Assembly (NCBI GenBank): GCA_014281115.1
Contig: JACONQ010000001.1
Location: 3,596,001-3,660,000, forward strand
Direction: 5' to 3'
DNA from: Laburnicola sp. R22_1
Lineage: Eukaryota > Ascomycota > Dothideomycetes > Pleosporales > Didymosphaeriaceae
Length of the DNA stretch: 64,000 nucleotides
Shown one piece after another: positions 30,685 to 42,439 of this stretch (position 1 is its first letter; each line of letters begins with the position of its first letter). A program made the position numbers and the translations under genes. Below the pieces are notes generated by a model. The model searched no databases and was not told the origin of the DNA. It saw only the letters and a program-made list of their open reading frames with translations.

Positions 30685-32548
30685 ACGTGGTTTACTAGCG
30701 AGTAACCCACACTAGTAAGCGCGCCACCTTTACTAAGACCCTAACAAACCATTTTATTTATTATTAGACTGCGTTGCAACACTACTTAAAAATATATACT
30801 AAGTTAATATATCTAATTTAGATTCTTCCTCTTTAACTCCCTAGCAGATTTGCGTATTATGTCTAGGTTGCCTATAAATGCCATAACGCTGTTAAGTTAA
30901 TGGCCCTATTACAGCGCGACTAGTACCTAACAACTATTTACCCTTCTTCTGTCTACTAGTATCCTTAGGAGTGGCTAGCTAAGATTCCTCTGCTACTATA
31001 AGTGATCCCTAATGCTGGATATACCTTCTTTTACGCGATTTTCGTCTTATAGTCTTCTTAATTATCTTGCGAAGGCCTGCAATTTTATCTAACACTAGTA
31101 CCTAACTATGCATTACACTTAGAGCGCCTTTTTTAAGCTTCTTAAGCATCTACATAATTAAAGTTAGTGATGAATTAAAGTAATCTCTAATTCTCTTGCG
31201 AACTAGTGTTAATTGCGTCTTAAATTCGCGTAGGTTACTTAGTGTTTTAGACTCCTAGGTAGTAGGCTCTTTAATGGGCAGACTAGGTGTACGGATGCAG
31301 ATGTTAAGGTGCTGCAACACCTTCTCTGGATTTAATAGGACTAGCCCAGCACCGCGAAAACCACCCTTAATTGTCTCTGCAGAGAAAACCTTCAAAAACG
31401 CGATTTTAAAGGCTGGGAGAAACTCGATCTTTATAATATGAGTTATTAGCTAACGCGCTAAGCCTAAGATCTTAGCACTATATGCCTTCTTTAGTGGAGA
31501 GAAATAGCCTATATCTAACAGCTGTAGTAGGTATAACAAATATGGCGGCATATAGAGAGTAATAATCTTATATTCCTTATAGTAATTCTAAAACTTAATT
31601 AAGTTATGGCTCTTATAGCTATTAATAACTAGCAGCCAATAGGTTTCTTTAGCGCGTCCCTTTGTATGCGCGTTAAAGTGTTTTAACTACGCAATACCAA
31701 GCTTATTATTTGTCTAGCTATTCTCGCTAACAGCGATTACCTAATCGCTAGAAATTAACGCGTCTTCGTACTAGGTGGAGATGTAACGCTTGCCAGCATA
31801 GATAATAAAGGGAGGGATTGCTTATCTAGCAGCGCAGATACCCTAGATTACTGTAATCTACTAGCGATCGTCTAGCTATATTAATTTGGATTTTGCACGC
31901 CTCTCTAATACTATAACTATAAGCTAAGACTCTATAACCCCTATTAGGAAGCCTAATTTATTAAAGTTATAGGTGTCCTTATTCATAATGCTGTACTTGA
32001 CTTTAATGCCCTCTATAAGCTTAAACCACGCGTTTATAACCTTAGAATCTTTCTATTATGCTTTCTAGTTATTGTATAACTAAGACTAACGTGTTTTAAC
32101 TTTACATCTGCGCTTAATAAACCTATCTGTCTAGTTAATACTAATAGGTGGCTTTCCTCTCTATAAACGTAGTAAATCGGCTATTGTGCGGATTATAAGC
32201 TTTGTAGGAGAGAATCCACGCGTGTCCAGCTTAATTATACAATTAACAAGCGCCTGCTCCTTAAGGAGAGTAAAATTCTTTAATTTAGGTAGGTTATCGC
32301 GTTGTGCAGTTGTTTTGTTGCGTCTTTAATTAAGCGTTCTGCGATTAACGTTATACAGCCCTGCTGCTACTCGCTCTGTAAGATTTAGGTCTTGTTTAAT
32401 AGCTCTAATAGTAATAAGTAACTAAGCTTTATTAGATAGCTTAGAAGACATAGTAGGTAATTGTATTATAATGGTATTGTTGGTAATAGTGGGGTCTTAG
32501 CAAAGGTGGCGCGCTTACTAGTGTGAGTCACTCGCTAGTAAATCACGT
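30685..32548 (-). mobile_element. Fot1/pogo-type DNA transposon, copy A
   Basis: A 1864-bp element with terminal inverted repeats of about 60 bp that begin ACGTGGTTTACTAGCGAGTA and run into GCGCGCCACC. A TA duplication flanks it at 30683-30684 and 32549-32550, as expected of Tc1/mariner elements. The transposase region lies on the minus strand (about 32451-30818) and is interrupted by many stops. The degraded reading still shows the CENP-B-like N-terminus and the C-terminal WESKTP-type segment of Fot1 transposases, best seen in copy B. Confidence 0.93.
30818..32451 (-). pseudogene. Fot1-type transposase relic, copy A
   Basis: Aligned base for base with the transposase region of copy B, this would be a roughly 540-codon gene starting at 32451. 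It has numerous in-frame stops, most of them TAA or TAG at former CAA, CAG or TGG codons. The DDE catalytic core cannot be read with confidence, and the relic is certainly inactive. Confidence 0.85.
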
Positions 32549-32656
32549 TACTAATACTAAAGTTTAAAATTAATATAATAATACTTAGAAAAAGACTAAA
32601 AAGTAACTAAATATTTAGTACTCAAAGCTATATAATAAATAGCTAAATAAATAGTA

Positions 32657-34520
32657 ACGTGGTTCACTAGCGAGTAACCCACACTAGTAAGCGCGCCACC
32701 TTTGCTAAGACCCCACTAAATCATTTTATTTATTATTAGACTACGTCGTAACACTACTTAAAAATATATACTAAGTTAATGCATCTAATTTAGATTCTTC
32801 CTCTTTAACTCCCTGGCAGGTTTGCGCATTGTGTCTAGGTTGCCTATAGATACTATAACGCTGTTGAGTTAATGGCCCTATTACAGCGCGACTAGTATCT
32901 AATAACTATTTACCCTTCTTCTATCTACTAGCGTCCTTAGGAGTGGCTAGCTAAGATCCCTCTGCTACTATAAGTAATTCCTAATGCTGGATATACCTCT
33001 TTTTACGCGATTTTCGCCTTATAGTCTTCTTAATTGTCTTGCGAAGGCCTATAATTTTATCCAATACTAGTACCTAACTATGCATTACACTTAGAGCGCC
33101 TTTTTTAAACTTCTTAAGCACCTGCATAGTTAAAGTTAGTAATAAATTAAAGTGATCTCTAATTTTCTTGCGAACTAGTGTTGATTGCGCCTTAAATTCG
33201 CGTAGGTTACTTAGTGTTTTAGACTCCCAGGTAGTAGGCTCTTTAATAGGCAGACTAGGTATACGAATACAGATATTAAGGTACTGCAACACTTCCTCTA
33301 GATTTAATAGGACTAGCCCAGCACTATAAAAACCACTCTTAATTGTCTCTACAAAGAAAACCTTCAAAAACGCGGTTTTAAAGGCTAGGAGGAACTCGAT
33401 CTTTATAATATAGGTTATTAGCTAACGCGCCAAGCCTGAGATCTCAGCACTATATGCCTTCTTTAGTGGGAAGAAACAGCCCACATCTAACAGCTATAGT
33501 AGGTATGATAAATATAGCAGCATATAGAGAGTAATAATTTTATATTTCTTATAGTAATCCTAGAACTTAATTAAGTTATAGCTCTTATAGCTATTAATAA
33601 CTAGCAGCTAATAGATTCCTTTAGCGCGTCCCTTTATATGCGCGTTAAAGTGTTTTAACTACGCGATACTAAGCTTATTATTTGTCTAGCTGTTCTCGCT
33701 AACAGCGATTACCCAATTGCTAGGAATTAACGCGTCTTCGTACCAGGTGGAGATGTGACGCTTGCCGGCGTAGATAATAAAGGGAGGGATTGCCTATCTA
33801 GTAGCGCAGATACCCTAGATTACTATAATCTACTAGCGGTTACCTAGTTATATTAATTTGGGTTTTGCACGTCTTTCTAATGCTATAACCACAAGCTAAG
33901 ACCCTATAACCCCTATTAGGAAGCCTAATTTATTAAAGTTATAGGTGTCCTTATCTATAATGCTATACTTAACTTTAATGCCCTCTATAAGCTTAAACCA
34001 CGCGTTTATAACCTTAGAATCTTTCTATTATGCTTTCTAGTTATTGTATAACTAAGACTAACGTGTTTTAACTTTACATCTGCGCTTAATAAACCTATCT
34101 GTCTAGTTAATACTAATAGGTGGCTTTCCTCTCTATAAACGTAGTAAATTGGCTATTGTGCGAATTATAAGCTTTATAGGAGGGAATCCACGCGTGTCTA
34201 GCTTAATTATACAATTAATAAGCGTCTGCTCCTTAAGAAGAGTAAAATTCTTTAATTTAGGTGGGTTATCGCGTTGTGCAGTCGTTCCGTTGCGTCTTTA
34301 ATTAAGCGTTCTGCGATTAACGTTATACAGCCCTGCTGCTGCTCGCTCTATAAGATTTGGGTCTTATTTAATAGCTCTAATAGCAATAAGTAACCGAGCT
34401 TTATTAGATAGCTTAGAAGACATAGTAGGTGGTTGTATTATAATAGTATTGTTGGTAATGGTGGGGTCTTGGCAAAGGTGGCGCGCTTACTAGTGTGGGT
34501 TACTCGCTAGTAAACCACGT
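32657..34520 (-). mobile_element. Fot1/pogo-type DNA transposon, copy B
   Basis: This copy is also exactly 1864 bp, lies in the same orientation as copy A, has the same inverted ends and a TA duplication (32655-32656 and 34521-34522). It is separated from copy A by about 105 bp of AT-rich sequence. It differs from copy A almost only by C/T and G/A exchanges. This identifies RIP as the source of divergence. Confidence 0.93.
32790..34423 (-). pseudogene. Fot1-type transposase relic, copy B
   Basis: Starts with the family-like MSSKLSNKARLLIAIRAIKQ, a helix-turn-helix of the CENP-B/pogo class, and later contains RRTLN and RGFPP. The only sizeable open stretch (33074-33367) covers the C-terminal part, with the Fot1-family signatures AGLVLLNLEEVL, TTWESKTLSNLREFKAQSTL and KKFKKGA. 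A Cys/His-type C-terminal tail can be followed to about 32790. Many stops make it non-functional. Family assignment rests on these signatures recalled from Fot1/Tan1-like transposases. Confidence 0.88.
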
Positions 34521-34572
34521 TATATGTATTATTAAATTAACTACCTAGGGATAGAATAACAAAGGCTTTTAT

Positions 34573-34859
34573 TATTAAATAAGTACTCTACAGCTAGCTA
34601 TATAGATATTAATATCTATTACTCTATATTAGCAAGTATAAAGTGTGTATAGGATAAGTATATAAGAAAGAAAATAATCTAATAAAACAACTTAGTATTA
34701 ATTACTTATTTTTAAAAAGGGTATAAATAGAAAGAAGAAGATCCTATAGTATATAGGCTATAGCGCATAGGCATTATATAATTCCTATATAATGCTATTA
34801 TATAACAATATTAAAACTTTAACACCTTTAGGTACCCTTGCCTATATAGTATATAGACA
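34573..34859 (-). repeat. Copia LTR (3' LTR of the inverted copy)
   Basis: Reads TATTAAAT at the left edge, where the family consensus is TGTTAAAT, and ends ...AGACA. It shares over 250 bp, apart from transitions, with LTRs at 38778-39064, 41643-41916 and 48816-49103. Confidence 0.85.
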
Positions 34860-36031
34860 CTAGTAACTTTTTATTATAAAGTTACTATTTATAGTTCTTT
34901 CTTCCTTCGCACAAATTATCTGCTTGCTAATATTTACTTTATTAATTTATTGTTCCCCTATTTATACGCCTCTTACTTTAGCTAGTCTACTTTAGTTAGT
35001 AGAAAAATTCTATTAAGTAACTATTTATTATACTTTACTACTATTTATTAGAGGCGCAATTAGGCTTATTAGTAGTAAAGTAGTAGTCTAGCTAATAGTA
35101 GTTAAGGATAAGATTACATAGTTAATAATAAAATTATAGTAATTATATATTATTTATATAAAGTTTTTTTACTTAGTTTATTCTTTATATAATAGGTAGA
35201 CCTATTTATCTTATCTATTTAGGCAGTAATATTAGGCAATTATATAATATTAGATAAGGAGAAGATAAACACTAATAAGGGGTAGAAATTAAGGCTCTAG
35301 ATAGAAGGAAGAAATATATAAGATAGGTTTTCCTTCCTTTATTCTTCTTATTCTTATCCTCTACTTTATATATCTCTCTATATGTATTCTATCTCCTTAG
35401 CTCTTTTCTCTTTTTTTAATTAAGTTAATCTCCTATTTTATATAGTACTAAACTGTGCCTCTTATTATATAATATCTTATTTTTATATAGTGCTAACTTA
35501 CTATAGATAATAGCACTTATACTAGCTAATAACTAAGTTAGCTTTCCTACCTTTAATTTTATTATATATAATTTTCTAAATAGAAGAATACGTATTACCC
35601 TCTCTACTAGTTTCTATATAAACTATATATTCTTCTAGAATATCTCTATTAATATAAGTTTTCTTATTTCTTATAGGTTTACTTTTATATAAATACTAAC
35701 TTTAAAATAGGCTTAAGAACTTAATATTGCGTATATGCCTTTATATAATATTAATACTATTTTTTTAGCTAGTATAGACCTATATCTATAGGCTACTAAA
35801 GTTATTTAGTATAAAGAATATTTTTATACACTATTAGTTTACTTGCATAATTATCTTAGGGGCACTTTATACGCCTACTACTATAGTAGTATAACTAGGC
35901 CTAGGTCCTTTACTAAGTGTCGTATACTAGTAGGCTTTTAGGCAGAATTATATAGTTCTTATATATAGTAAAGCTATAGTGCTAGAGGTAATTATTACAT
36001 AGAATAGGGCTAGAATAATGAGGTAGATAAT

Positions 36032-36349
36032 TGTCAGATATTAGGTCACTAGAAATCACTGTGATTTCACTGTGAAATCCAGTAGTCACGTGCGTCCGAT
36101 CACATGGTCTCCTTATAACGACAGTTGGTGTAACTTACAGTGATTTCACTGTGAGATCACTGTGAAATACACAAAGGAGACTGGCGTACTACTGTTACAC
36201 TACTCCGCACTATTACTAGTGCGTCTTAGCGCTAGATAGATATTGCGTACGATAGCTAAGCTTCTCCGACAGAGATCACTCGACAATCAATTCATCATCA
36301 AATCTATCACTTTCATCTCATCTCATTAAAGATACTTACGTATCTGACA
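36032..36349. mobile_element. Solo LTR of a second retrotransposon family, little RIP
   Basis: 318 bp beginning TGTCAGATAT and ending TATCTGACA, flanked by a perfect 5-bp duplication ATAAT (36027-36031 and 36350-36354). It has normal base composition inside a roughly 75% AT region. It holds the repeated palindrome CAGTGATTTCACTGTGA twice (about 36060-36080 and 36140-36160). No internal retrotransposon domain of this family occurs in the window, so it is a solo LTR left by LTR-LTR recombination, inserted in the inverted copia copy. Confidence 0.85.
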
Positions 36350-38777
36350 ATAATACTAGATATTGTCTATTAATACTAAAATAAAAAACCTTTTCTCTAA
36401 ATATATATATATTATGTCTCTTCTCTTTCTATACAAATAATAGATACAAAAATACATATCCTTAAGTAATATATATATGTAAAAAGAATAAAATAAATAT
36501 ATTGCGCAAAAGAATAAATAAATAATAAGGAAATAGTGCTATATAAAGGCTAAAAAGAGCTTGCGCAGATAGGCTTAAGGCAATCTACTAATACTTTAAT
36601 AGTAATTATTAAGGTATTACTAGAGATTAAGAACTTTAGAGCCTAGTTTAGGGCCTTCTCTATATAGATATTAGTAGGGTTATCCTTTCTATTAATCTAT
36701 TTAATTTTAGAAATCTTATAGTGCTTATATAATTTGCAAAGTAATATAATATTAATTATAAGGCGCTTCTTATTTATAGTTCCTAGTTATATCAGGCAGT
36801 TATAAAGAGACTTTAAATCTATATAGATAACTATAGGAATTAGCAGCAAACTAAGTATATATATAATCTTTTTAAGGGTTATAGTAATAGTAATAGTATT
36901 ATTAAAGCCTTTTACTATACTATACAACTCGCTAGCAAGAACGCTCCTTATTACTCTCTTATACTTAGTTAAATTCTAGTGTATAATATTTGCTAGAATA
37001 TTAAAGTTATTGGTATTATCTATATAATACTTATTGCCTAGAGCGATTAAGAATTCTAATTATAAGCTTAGATCCTTATTATTAGCAAACAAGCTATTAG
37101 TAAAGATAAACAACTTCGCGTAATAGAGATCTAATAGTATAAAGATAAAACTACACTCACTATTATTAATCTACTATTAGATTTATATATTTAATACCTT
37201 AATATTGTTATATAAGAGTAATATAGTCTATATAGCAATAGACAAAATAAATATAGCTTCTAGTTAGTATATAGATACAATTCTAACCGTGGCCTCTTCG
37301 TAAAAATTTTGCTTATGGGAGCCCCGCGCCAAGACCGCCAAGCTCGCTTAGCAGTTTGAACGCGCATTTTTGTAACCACCTTTTCACGCTCTTTTTAATT
37401 ACTAAGCAGGGGGCTATGCTTTTTTAGTTATATTATTTAAGATAAAAGCCTTTGTCGTTCTACCCCTAGATAGATAATTTAACAACACACATACCTTTTA
37501 GAATTAAATTATCTTATTAGCTAGAATTCTCTAAAAAGGTAGATTATGCTTAGACGAAAGCTTATATAGGTTAGATTGTAGTATAGACTTAGTTTATATA
37601 GATTAGTACAGTGCCTATATTTTATATTTAACTAGTAGTAGCTCTATTCTATATAGCATTTAATAATTGCGAGTAGGTAGGTAAAATCGTAGTTAGGTAC
37701 TATATATAAAAAGTAGTAGTTTATTTAGTTATTTATATAAATAAAATTATCCTTAGTACTTATATAAAGGTTCTCTTAAGATATCTATAGGGACCTATAA
37801 CTATATAGGTGCCTATAATAGCAGTAACTTACTCTGTTTAGGTTTGTGCAATAGCCTAACTAGCTTAGGTATTCTTAAAATTAGCTTTAGTATTTGCGTA
37901 TAAAAAGTTAAGTAAGCTAGCAAAGGTAGTAATATATAAGTAATATTTGCATTACCTTAGACTACTTTATATAGTTTACTAGTATTTATAACTCTAGTAT
38001 CTATTCTTAGTATAATACTCTTTTCTTTTAGGACTATAATAAGCTCTCTTCTAAACGCACAGTTTAACTCTAAAAAATAGTATTCTTTCTAGAATAATTC
38101 TAAGAAAGCTGTTTCTTTTTAATATAATATATAATAATTAGCAATAGTGTATACTACGTACAATTATATTTCTAATAGAAAGGAATTATCTACTAGATTA
38201 ATCTTATTCTTTTAGTACTTAGGTCTTATTCTCTTACGTAGTGTTGTCTCTAATATTCCTATCTCTTTAGTAAACTTATTATATAGTCTAGTATATTTAG
38301 GCATATTAGTATTATCTTATAAAGTAGAGGTAGTAAAGGTAGGGACTTTGTGTAAAGTACAAGTATGGGTAGTTATTATATAACTAGTTTGTTTAATAGA
38401 TTAGTTATATAATAAATTATACTTTATTAGAGTTTATTATTATTTAATTATATATTTATGTAATTACTAGTAGTATACTTAGTGCACTATCTTCTTTTAA
38501 ATCTTATATAGTAGTAATATCTACTTACTAACTTAATAAAAAAGGTAATCTACTATTTCTATAAATAAGGATAGGTTTTATATATCTTATATAATCGCCT
38601 TCTTTATTTTATATAGTAGTAATAGTTCCTTACTAACTTTATAAAGGTTTTATCTACTATCCTTTTGTGTATAGAGGATAAGGTATAATAAAATAAATTA
38701 TATAACTAATAATAACTTATATAATCTATCTTTACTCTTATTAATTTATAGTTAAGAACTAGTTAATTACTAATTAG

Positions 38778-39064
38778 TATTAAATAGGTGCTCTATAGCT
38801 AGCTATATAGATATTAATATTTAATACTTTATATTAGTAAGTGTAAAGAGTGTATAGAATAAGCGTATAAAAAAGAAAATAATATAATAAAATAACTTAG
38901 TATTAATTGTTTATCTCTAGAAAGGGTGCAAATAGAAAGAAGAAGATCTTATAGCGTATAGGCTATAGCGTATAGACATTATATAATCTCTATAAAATGC
39001 TATTATACAATAATATTAAAACCTTAACACTCTTAGGTGCCCTTGCCTATACGGTGTACGAATA
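38778..39064 (-). repeat. Copia LTR (5' LTR of the inverted copy)
   Basis: The partner of 34573-34859. Its outer end is more diverged (ACGGTGTACGAATA in place of the consensus TAGTGTATAGACA), but the TTTAT duplication right after it fixes the border. Confidence 0.8.
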
Positions 39065-39455
39065 TTTATCTTAAATAATATAATAAAAAAGTAGAGCCCT
39101 CTGCTTAGTAATTAAGAAGAGCGTAAAAACGGTAATTATAAAAAAGCGAAATAAATAGTATATATATAGTATTAAATTAATGATCTAGAAATTAAATCAT
39201 AAAGACTTTTTTTAAATAATATAATAAAAAAATATAGCCCTTTACTTTGTAATTAAAAAAGTAGAAATAGTATAATAAAATTTATTAAAAGTAATTAAAA
39301 GAAAATAGTAAAGTAACTAATATATATATTATTTATAATTATATTACCTTTTTACACTCTTTTTAATTACTAAGTAGAGGGCTCTACTTTTTTATTATAT
39401 TATTTAAAATAAAAGCTTTTATTATTTTACCCCTAGGTGGTTAATTTAATAATAT
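39065..39455. repeat. MITE remains: right part of the interrupted copy and one further copy
   Basis: 39065-39150 continues the MITE arm that was cut by the copia insertion (its left piece is 34530-34572, so CTTTTAT joins CTTAAATAATATAAT). 39155-39455 is another copy with both arms present: the left arm is degraded and the right arm contains CTACTTTTTTATTATATTAT and TTATTATTTTACCCC. Confidence 0.65.
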
Positions 39456-39699
39456 ATATTTATAGTTTTTTTATAACTAAGAGATTTCTAATAAAAATAT
39501 TATAATAATAGTAGTTATTCCTCTTACTATTATATACATAGAAAAGCATTTTAAGATATTAATATATAACTATTACATGCGTTTTTAGCACACCCATAGC
39601 TTTTCCTTACAGCGTTGTACCGTATACTAAAAGGTCTGCGATATTTCTCTTCCTAATATAACTATTACTAAAAGAGTAGAGGTTAGCTATAAAAATAGC

Positions 39700-40860
39700 A
39701 CTATTAAATTAGCACACTAGATTAAAAGAAAATGAGACGCTATGTATAATTCGTCCGATTAAATGCTTTTTATCTGCCGAACCGCTTAATGAGCTCTCTC
39801 TTGGCATTCCAAATATTGCGACACACGTTATCAACCTGGACGAACAATCGCTTTAATTGACCAAAGCTCAGCACATTCACGTCTAAACGGGCCAGGCTAC
39901 CCCGCCTACCGCATGCTATCACCCTGTAGCGTACATTCCAATAACATGCGATGCGGTCTTGATTGTATGTTCGACATCGCCCTACGTCCTCGAATCCGCA
40001 AGTGGGGTTTGCATCGCAGCGTAGGGCGCGCAGCCTGGTTCATGCGGCCGGCTTTCGGGTTCTTCAACTCCCGAATCTAGGCCTGGCATTCATTTTCGTG
40101 ATTCTTATCGTCGATCCTATGAATCTGGGAATCGACATCCCTGCAAAGGCGGTTTTTCAAGCGTAAAGAACTGCTGGCAGAACGCGATGCATCCAGGGGT
40201 ACAGGAGCAGCAACTGTCAGACTGCGGCCCGCCATCGGTGAGGGCCTGGCTAGTAAGTGCCACGACAAGGGCTGGCGACCAGGATGAAGGCAACGTCCAG
40301 TGTTCACCGTGCGTCCAAGGTTTCATTCGCTTCCCACAGGCCAGCACATCTGATAAGATGAGCCCGGCCTGGGATCGGTCGGCTGTAGTGGACGCGCGTC
40401 CGGAAACTTCGGACTCCTATACTCGCTACGGACAGAGCACACGAGAGACACAACAAATGATGCTTTAAGAATCTCTTGGCTCGTGACTCTCGACGCCGTT
40501 AGCTTGTTGGGGGTTCGGCTCGTCTTTGCGGAGATAAGAGCAGGGGCGGGCAATTTTATCACGGTAGGCCCAGATGAGAACGATCTGAAGCCGCTGCGAT
40601 TGAAGGATTAGCTGACCGAGCACGGTGTACAGGAGACGGGTACTGTTATATGACACACTGGGGGACACAGAAGGGAAGGAAGGCTGATGACAACTTCATG
40701 CAACTAACCCGCGCCGAACGGGACACCGTTATGCCGCTTGTCCAATCGTTGTCGATCGGCTGGCTGCCAGGATCACTTTTCGGCAAACCGAATGTACAAG
40801 GTAATCACCCCTTGATGGTGGCGCAATAATGTCGGCGTGCACTGTCTCATCCATGGATGA
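39700..40860. other. Normal-GC islet without a recognisable gene
   Basis: About 1.1 kb with gene-like composition between two AT-rich blocks. Short frames occur on both strands, the longest about 90 codons, none with a domain. A minus-strand frame at 40668-40465 starts with a hydrophobic stretch (STRLLYTVLGQLILQ) faintly like the anchor of the P450 pseudogene, too weak to call. It may be a decayed gene fragment. Next to it, from 40870, begins an array of CTAATTAGTGATCG repeats. Confidence 0.4.
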
Positions 40861-40869
40861 GCAACTCGT

Positions 40870-41100
40870 TAGTTATCACTAAAAGTTTAGCGGTCACTAA
40901 TTAGTGATCGCTAATTTTTTAGTGATAGCTAATTAGTGGTTGCTACTCTTAGCAATTAGTAATCGCTAATTAGTAATCGCTAATAAGTTAGTGATCGCTA
41001 ATTAGTGATCGCTAATCGCTAATTAGTGATCACTAATCGCTAATTAGTGATTACTAATTGCTACTTAGTAATAACTAAGTAGATATTACTAATTACTATT
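40870..41100. repeat. Short palindromic repeat array (CTAATTAGTGATCG)
   Basis: Roughly 230 bp composed of overlapping TAGTGATCGCTAATTAGTGA-type units, each nearly its own reverse complement. A shorter array with the same core, inverted in order, lies at 52120-52205. The two arrays mark both borders of the 11.3-kb AT-rich block. Confidence 0.7.
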
Positions 41101-41274
41101 TAGCTACTAGTAATAATAAATTAGTTAGTTATAATTATATTTTTATTTTTATTTTTATTACTATAGTTATATTATATATATAATAAGCTATACCTAAATA
41201 GAAAAGTATATTTAAAAGATTAAATACTAAGTATTATATTTATTATTAACTTATTATATTATTATTATATATTA

Positions 41275-41600
41275 TATAGCATTAATTAAATCTATCTAGG
41301 AGTAGGATAATAAAGGCTTTTATCTTAAATAATATAATAAAAAAGCAGAGCCTCCTACTTAGTAATTAAAAAATTATATATTATATATATAAATTATACC
41401 ATGCCTAAATAGGTAATAAGACTTAAAACTTTAAAAGTAGTTTTATTTTCTAGTAGAATACTTTTATATTATACTTTTTCTTTTTTTATTACCTTCTTAT
41501 ACCTTTTTAATTACTAAGTAGGGGCTCTGCTTTTTTATTATATTATTTAAGATAGAAGGCTTTGTCGTCCTACCCTTAGGTAGATAAAATAACGCTACAT
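41275..41600. repeat. Palindromic MITE family, copy with both arms
   Basis: The left arm is about 41275-41370, the right arm about 41490-41600, with the family motifs GGATAATAAAGGCTTTTATC and GATAGAAGGCTTTGTCGTCC. The loop between them contains a fragment of the AT-rich tandem repeat also found after the full-length copia element. Confidence 0.65.
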
Positions 41601-41642
41601 ACTTTTTTAAATTTATATAAATTTAAAATATAATAGTAAGAG

Positions 41643-41916
41643 TGTCTATACACTATATAGGCAAGGGCACCTAAGGGTATTAAGGTTTTAATATTTCCGC
41701 ATAATGGCATTATGTGGGGATCACATAATGCCCGTGCGCCGTAGGATCTTCTCCTTTCTATCTGCACCCTCTCTAGAGATAAGTAATTAATACTAAGTTG
41801 TTTTATTATATTATTTTCTTTCCTTATATAATCGCTCCATATACCCTCTACACTTACTAGTATAGAGAATTAGAATTTAATATCTATACAGCTAGCTATA
41901 GAGCACCCATTTAACA
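41643..41916 (+). repeat. Copia 5' LTR
   Basis: 274 bp from TGTCTATACACTATATAGGC to CACCCATTTAACA. It is 14 bp shorter than the 3' LTR, which carries an extra CAGCCTGTGCGC-type segment near 48917. Confidence 0.88.
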
Positions 41917-42439
41917 CTAATTAGTAGTTAACTAATTTTTAACTATAAATTAGTAAGAGTGAAGACAGATCGCACGAGTTATTATTAGCTATATAATTTG
42001 TTTTATATACTCTATCCTCTATACGCAAGAGAATAGTAGACTAAAAACTTTATAGAGTTAGTAAGTAGATATCGCTACTATATAAAACAAAGAAAGCGAT
42101 TATACAAGACGTTATTAGCTATATAATTTGTTTGTTATACCCTATTCTCTATACATAAGAGGATAGTAGATTAAGCCTTTATAAAGTTAGTAAGTAGATG
42201 TCGCTACTATATAAAATATAGAAAGCGATTGTACAAGACGTATAAAACCTATTCTTATCTATAAAGATAGTAGATTAACTCTTTTATTAAGTTAGTAAGT
42301 AGATATTACTACTATATAAGATTTAAGAAGAGATAGTACACTAAGCACACTACTAGTAACTATATAAAGATATAGTTAGATAATAATAAACTCTAATAAA
42401 GCGCGACCCTTTGTACAACCGACTTATTAAACAAACTAG

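Larger units (their letters stand above)
34573..39064 (-). mobile_element. Ty1/copia retrotransposon, inverted and internally deleted copy
   Basis: The long terminal repeats are at 34573-34859 and 38778-39064 (287 bp each), and the 5-bp duplication TTTAT flanks the element (34568-34572 and 39065-39069). Between the LTRs, RNase H-end sequence (about 36360-37280) and gag-end sequence (about 37510-38500) are reverse-complement copies of 46770-47690 and 42440-43400 of the full-length element. Integrase and most of the reverse transcriptase are missing and replaced by MITE-like sequence near 37290-37490. A foreign solo LTR sits inside at 36032-36349. The element itself interrupts a MITE. Confidence 0.85.

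Noticed and set aside
40465..40668. Possible P450 N-terminal exon in the 39.7-40.9 kb islet
   Set aside because: The likeness to the P450 anchor is limited to hydrophobic composition, and no following exon could be found.
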